Part shown: positions 3,736 to 6,296 of the stretch, in pieces
Layout of the letters: each line of letters begins with the position of its first letter
Position numbering within the stretch: the first letter of the stretch is position 1
From: Kiritimatiellia bacterium
Lineage (GTDB): Bacteria; Verrucomicrobiota; Kiritimatiellia; RFP12; UBA1067
Assembly: GCA_017389885.1 (NCBI GenBank)
Contig: JAFPDR010000027.1
Span: forward strand, 1 to 6,296
Direction of reading: 5' to 3'
DNA length: 6,296 nucleotides
Made by a program: the position numbers and the translations under genes
Notes under the pieces: model-generated
What the model saw: the letters and a program-made list of their open reading frames with translations, nothing else
Told to the model about the DNA's origin: nothing
Databases searched by the model: none

Positions 3736-6296
3736 CCGCGCTCGCCCCGCTGCTTTTCGCGGCGTCCGCGCTGCTCCCGCCGGAGTCGTTCGTCCGCGAG
3801 GCGGACGGAACGTTCCGCTGCGACCTCGCGAAGCTCGGCGTGCCCGTCGAGTCGGGCGAGCTAAGGAGCGGCGGATGGTCCAGCTCCCCACGCTACCCCG
3901 CGCTCTACTTCGGCAGCGAGCCGCAGACGCTCGCTCGCGAACCCGACGGCGGCTGGTTCACATTCGAGGGGAAGGACAACGTCGTCGTGGAGAACCTTCC
4001 GGCGAACGGCTATTCGCTCGCCGGATACTGGACGCACGACTGGGCCTTCGAGGTGCTGCGCGTCGCGTCCGTGGAGAACGGACGCGTCCGCTTCGCAGAC
4101 CGCCACGAGTTCGGAATCGGCGAGTCGAGCTGGGGGCAGAAGAAGCGCCGCTTCTACGCCGTCAACCACCGCAGCTTCCTCGACACCCCGGGCGAGTGGA
4201 TACTCGACGGCAGGTCCCTCCTCTTCATCCCGCCCGGCGGAGACGTCTCCGCAAGGCCCGTGACGCTCGCGTGGGGCGACGACCCCGTGCTGCTGCTCGA
4301 GCACCGCCGCGGCGAGACGCTGCGCGGACGCACCATCGCGTTCGGAGGCGGCGCGGGGCTCGTTCTCCGCGACTGCCACGACGTGCTGATCGCGGACTGC
4401 ACCGTCGAGTGCGTCGCGGGGACCGGCATCGAGATCGGCGCGGACTGCACAGGAGTCGTCGTCTCGAACTGCGTGGTGCGCAACGTCGGCGGACGCGGAG
4501 TCGTCCTCAACGGAGGCGACAGGAAGCGCCTCGCGAAGGGCGGCAACAGAGTGGTCGGATGCGAAATCACGCGCTTCGCGCTCGTGCAGCGCGTCTACGC
4601 GCCGGGAGTCGCGCTCGGCGGATGCGGCAACGAGATCGTCGGCTGCCGAATCCACGACGCCCCGCACTCCGCGGTCATCTACGGAGGCAACGAGCACCTC
4701 ATCGCGGACAACGACGTGTTCGACGTCGTGAAGGAGACGGGGGACGCGGGAGCGCTCTACACCGGACGCGACTGGACGAGCCGCGGCAACGTCGTCGCGC
4801 GAAACCACATCCACGACCTCGGGCAGACGGTGTCGAACGGACGCAGCCACGACGTATTCACGATGGGCGTGTACCTCGACGACTGCGACTGCGGCGATGC
4901 GATAGTCTCCAACGTCTTCGAGCGCGCGGGCTGCGCGGTGATGATCGGCGGCGGACGCGAGAACGCCGTCGTGGGGAACAGAATCGCGGACTGCGACATC
5001 GCGGTCCATCTCGACGACCGCGGCGTGACCTGGACGAACCACTGGAACAATCCGAACGATCCGAGCTGGAACCTCGTCAAGAAGGCCGAGGATCTCGGCT
5101 ACCGCTCCGAGCCGTGGGCGAGCCGCTATCCGAAGCTCGCGAAGACAATGGACGACGAGCCGCGCCTCCCGAAGTACAACGTCTTCGCGGACAACGAGGT
5201 AATCCACTGCCGCATACCGTGGCAGTTCCACGTCTTCGACGCGATTTGGTCGCACGCGAAAGACGGCGCCGCGGACTCGGGCGTCGCGCTCTCGGCGCTC
5301 GTCGAGAAGCACGACGCGGAGCGCGCGCGCGCCGTCGCCAAGTCGCTTCTCCGGCGCCGCCCCTGCGCGAATCCAACGCCCTTCGTGCACGGACTATTCC
5401 GCTACCACGAAAGCGGCATGGCGTCCGCCGAGGAGAAGGCTGAGATCCGCGGCGCATTTGCCGCGCTTGCCGACGCCATGACCGCGGACGGCGCGAAGGC
5501 GCAGGAACGCGCAGCGCACGAGGCGGCGGCTGTCCCGATGGTCTACGCGGCCGCCTGGAAGACGTCCGGCGACGCGCGCTTCCGCGAGGCGTACGAGAAG
5601 TGCGCGGACGCGGCGATCGACGAGTCGTGGGGCGTGTCGAAGATGACGGAGGCGGAGCGCGCCGAGCGGATGCCCGCGCGCGCCTTCCTCGACATGAACT
5701 CCGCGCTTGAGGTCGTCCGCATGGCGGACAAGTCGCGCGCGAACAGGGCGGAGGCCGTGATGAAGGAAGTCGCGCTTCTCGCCGCGCGCAGGTTCGTCGC
5801 GGAGAACGGCGCCGGCGCGGCGGGCGATCTCGCCTGCGCCGTTTCAATGATCTCGAAGGTCGAGTCGATCGGGAAGGTGCTCGGTCGGGAGCTGAACGCG
5901 CAGTGGGAGCGGCTTGTCGTTGACTGCATCAACGGACTCGACGGGCAGCCTCCGCTCTGGGAGTCGCCGCCCGACCGCGTGTTTCCGTTCCTCGCGGCGA
6001 AGTTCCGCCTCGGCGAACTCTCGCAGGGCGCGGCGGAGAACATCCGTCCCGCGGAGTACCGTCCGGATCACGCCTGGATGTGGCGCCGCAGCGGAGCGAA
6101 CGGCGACGCGCCGTTCAGGGACGGCGTCGTGGAGCTGCGGCACAACGACGCGCAGGACTGGTCGCTCAACTGCTTTCCGCGGATGGACGTACGGCCTGGC
6201 GACCATTTCGTCTTCGAGTTCGACTCGGCGAAAGTCGACGGACCGCACGGCACGATCCGCCCCTGCGTGGTGACGCGCCGCGCGGACGGCGAAGTC
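3732..6296 (+). CDS. Large exported right-handed beta-helix protein with alpha-helical C-terminal region (3' end outside window)
   Basis: This frame starts at ATG 3732, overlapping the kinase stop as ATGA, and stays open to the window edge, giving 855 residues with no stop. Residues 1-17 (MTALAPLLFAASALLPP) are hydrophobic and look like a short leader, though without basic residues. Residues about 18-180 are beta-rich and carry two motifs common in beta-helix proteins of PVC bacteria: LAREPDGGW (67-75) and DTPGEWILDG (151-160) followed by LLFIPPGG. Residues about 190-500 are a right-handed parallel beta-helix of the pectate-lyase-like fold. At least nine rungs share the pattern hydrophobic-x-x-(C/N)-x-hydrophobic, with Cys at 223, 247, 277 and 305 and Asn at 327, 358, 394, 416 and 488. 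Residues about 515-765 are mostly helical, with conserved-looking stretches FVHGLFRYHESG (551-562) and HEAAAVPMVYAAAW (596-609), and may be an alpha/alpha toroid. Residues from about 780 look like the start of a beta-sandwich. A role in binding or cleaving a polysaccharide is likely; catalytic residues and substrate cannot be named. It could be a lyase, a glycosidase or a non-catalytic binding protein. Confidence 0.85.
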   Translation, partial: MTALAPLLFAASALLPPESFVREADGTFRCDLAKLGVPVESGELRSGGWSSSPRYPALYFGSEPQTLAREPDGGWFTFEGKDNVVVENLPANGYSLAGYWTHDWAFEVLRVASVENGRVRFADRHEFGIGESSWGQKKRRFYAVNHRSFLDTPGEWILDGRSLLFIPPGGDVSARPVTLAWGDDPVLLLEHRRGETLRGRTIAFGGGAGLVLRDCHDVLIADCTVECVAGTGIEIGADCTGVVVSNCVVRNVGGRGVVLNGGDRKRLAKGGNRVVGCEITRFALVQRVYAPGVALGGCGNEIVGCRIHDAPHSAVIYGGNEHLIADNDVFDVVKETGDAGALYTGRDWTSRGNVVARNHIHDLGQTVSNGRSHDVFTMGVYLDDCDCGDAIVSNVFERAGCAVMIGGGRENAVVGNRIADCDIAVHLDDRGVTWTNHWNNPNDPSWNLVKKAEDLGYRSEPWASRYPKLAKTMDDEPRLPKYNVFADNEVIHCRIPWQFHVFDAIWSHAKDGAADSGVALSALVEKHDAERARAVAKSLLRRRPCANPTPFVHGLFRYHESGMASAEEKAEIRGAFAALADAMTADGAKAQERAAHEAAAVPMVYAAAWKTSGDARFREAYEKCADAAIDESWGVSKMTEAERAERMPARAFLDMNSALEVVRMADKSRANRAEAVMKEVALLAARRFVAENGAGAAGDLACAVSMISKVESIGKVLGRELNAQWERLVVDCINGLDGQPPLWESPPDRVFPFLAAKFRLGELSQGAAENIRPAEYRPDHAWMWRRSGANGDAPFRDGVVELRHNDAQDWSLNCFPRMDVRPGDHFVFEFDSAKVDGPHGTIRPCVVTRRADGEV
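5448..5465. repeat. 18-base self-complementary repeat, copy 2
   Basis: Identical to 650-667 over all 18 bases and in the same reading phase, again encoding RGAFAA (residues 573-578 of the beta-helix protein, in a predicted helix). Flanking bases differ on both sides, so the match is limited to the hairpin-forming core. Confidence 0.5.

Noticed and set aside
2212..3891. 559-codon minus-strand open frame opposite the kinase gene
   Set aside because: It is a shadow of the strongly biased third codon positions in the phosphofructokinase gene, and its product shows no domain-like sequence.
5240..5300. Frameshift or gene junction inside the beta-helix gene
   Set aside because: The fold type changes here, but the frame is continuous with the same codon bias and no stop or restart signal, so a natural domain boundary is simpler.
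3861..5390. 509-codon minus-strand open frame opposite the beta-helix gene
   Set aside because: Same explanation: an Arg/Val/Asp-rich translation with no motif, whereas the + strand frame shows regular beta-helix rungs.
3695..5443. 582-codon + strand open frame starting at TTG 3695
   Set aside because: Extremely Arg-rich product. The overlapping frame from 3732 encodes the recognisable beta-helix protein and runs to the window end.
1..6296. CRISPR array, tRNA, rRNA, insertion sequence, phage or defence genes
   Set aside because: No regular direct-repeat spacing, cloverleaf, transposase or other hallmark was seen. The window is filled by four ordinary coding regions.

Overview
The window is a GC-rich stretch of bacterial chromosome that is almost entirely coding, with every supported gene on the + strand. 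Codons are strongly biased to G or C in the third position. The gene content is a pair of exported carbohydrate-type enzymes, a long-form phosphofructokinase and a multi-domain beta-helix protein whose N-terminal motifs are typical of PVC-group bacteria. This suggests a polysaccharide-degrading member of the PVC superphylum, such as the Kiritimatiellota, Lentisphaerota or Verrucomicrobiota. That placement is inference from style and content; there is no rRNA or other marker gene here.

Layout: (1) 2-535 is the 3' part of a multi-spanning membrane protein, probably the C-terminal half of a MATE/MOP-type or ANKH-like transporter. Its last codons lie in a GC-rich palindrome. (2) 536-613 is a 78-base intergenic gap carrying a convincing extended -10 promoter. 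Its predicted start point falls on the A of the next ATG, which implies a leaderless mRNA. (3) 614-2341 encodes an exported protein with two different esterase domains: an alpha/beta hydrolase followed by an SGNH/GDSL hydrolase. (4) 2365-3735 encodes a long-form 6-phosphofructokinase, preceded by the one good Shine-Dalgarno sequence in the window. (5) 3732-6296 overlaps the kinase gene by ATGA and stays open to the window edge. It encodes at least 855 residues: a short leader, a beta-rich domain, a right-handed parallel beta-helix, an alpha-helical region and the start of a beta-sandwich-like segment.

Genes 3 to 5 are so closely packed (a 23-base gap, then a 4-base overlap) that they look like one operon driven by the promoter near 578-607. 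A plausible reading is a glycan-use operon. The double esterase would remove acyl groups from a decorated polysaccharide, the beta-helix protein would bind or cleave the backbone, and the kinase would commit the released sugar to glycolysis. The substrate cannot be read from the sequence.

The main points of interest are the leaderless promoter whose -10 box contains the in-frame stop, the tandem esterase fusion, the Gly/Lys phosphoryl-donor signature of the kinase, a Cys-to-Asn ladder in the beta-helix, and an 18-base self-complementary repeat found in two unrelated genes. No CRISPR array, tRNA, rRNA, insertion sequence or defence system was seen.
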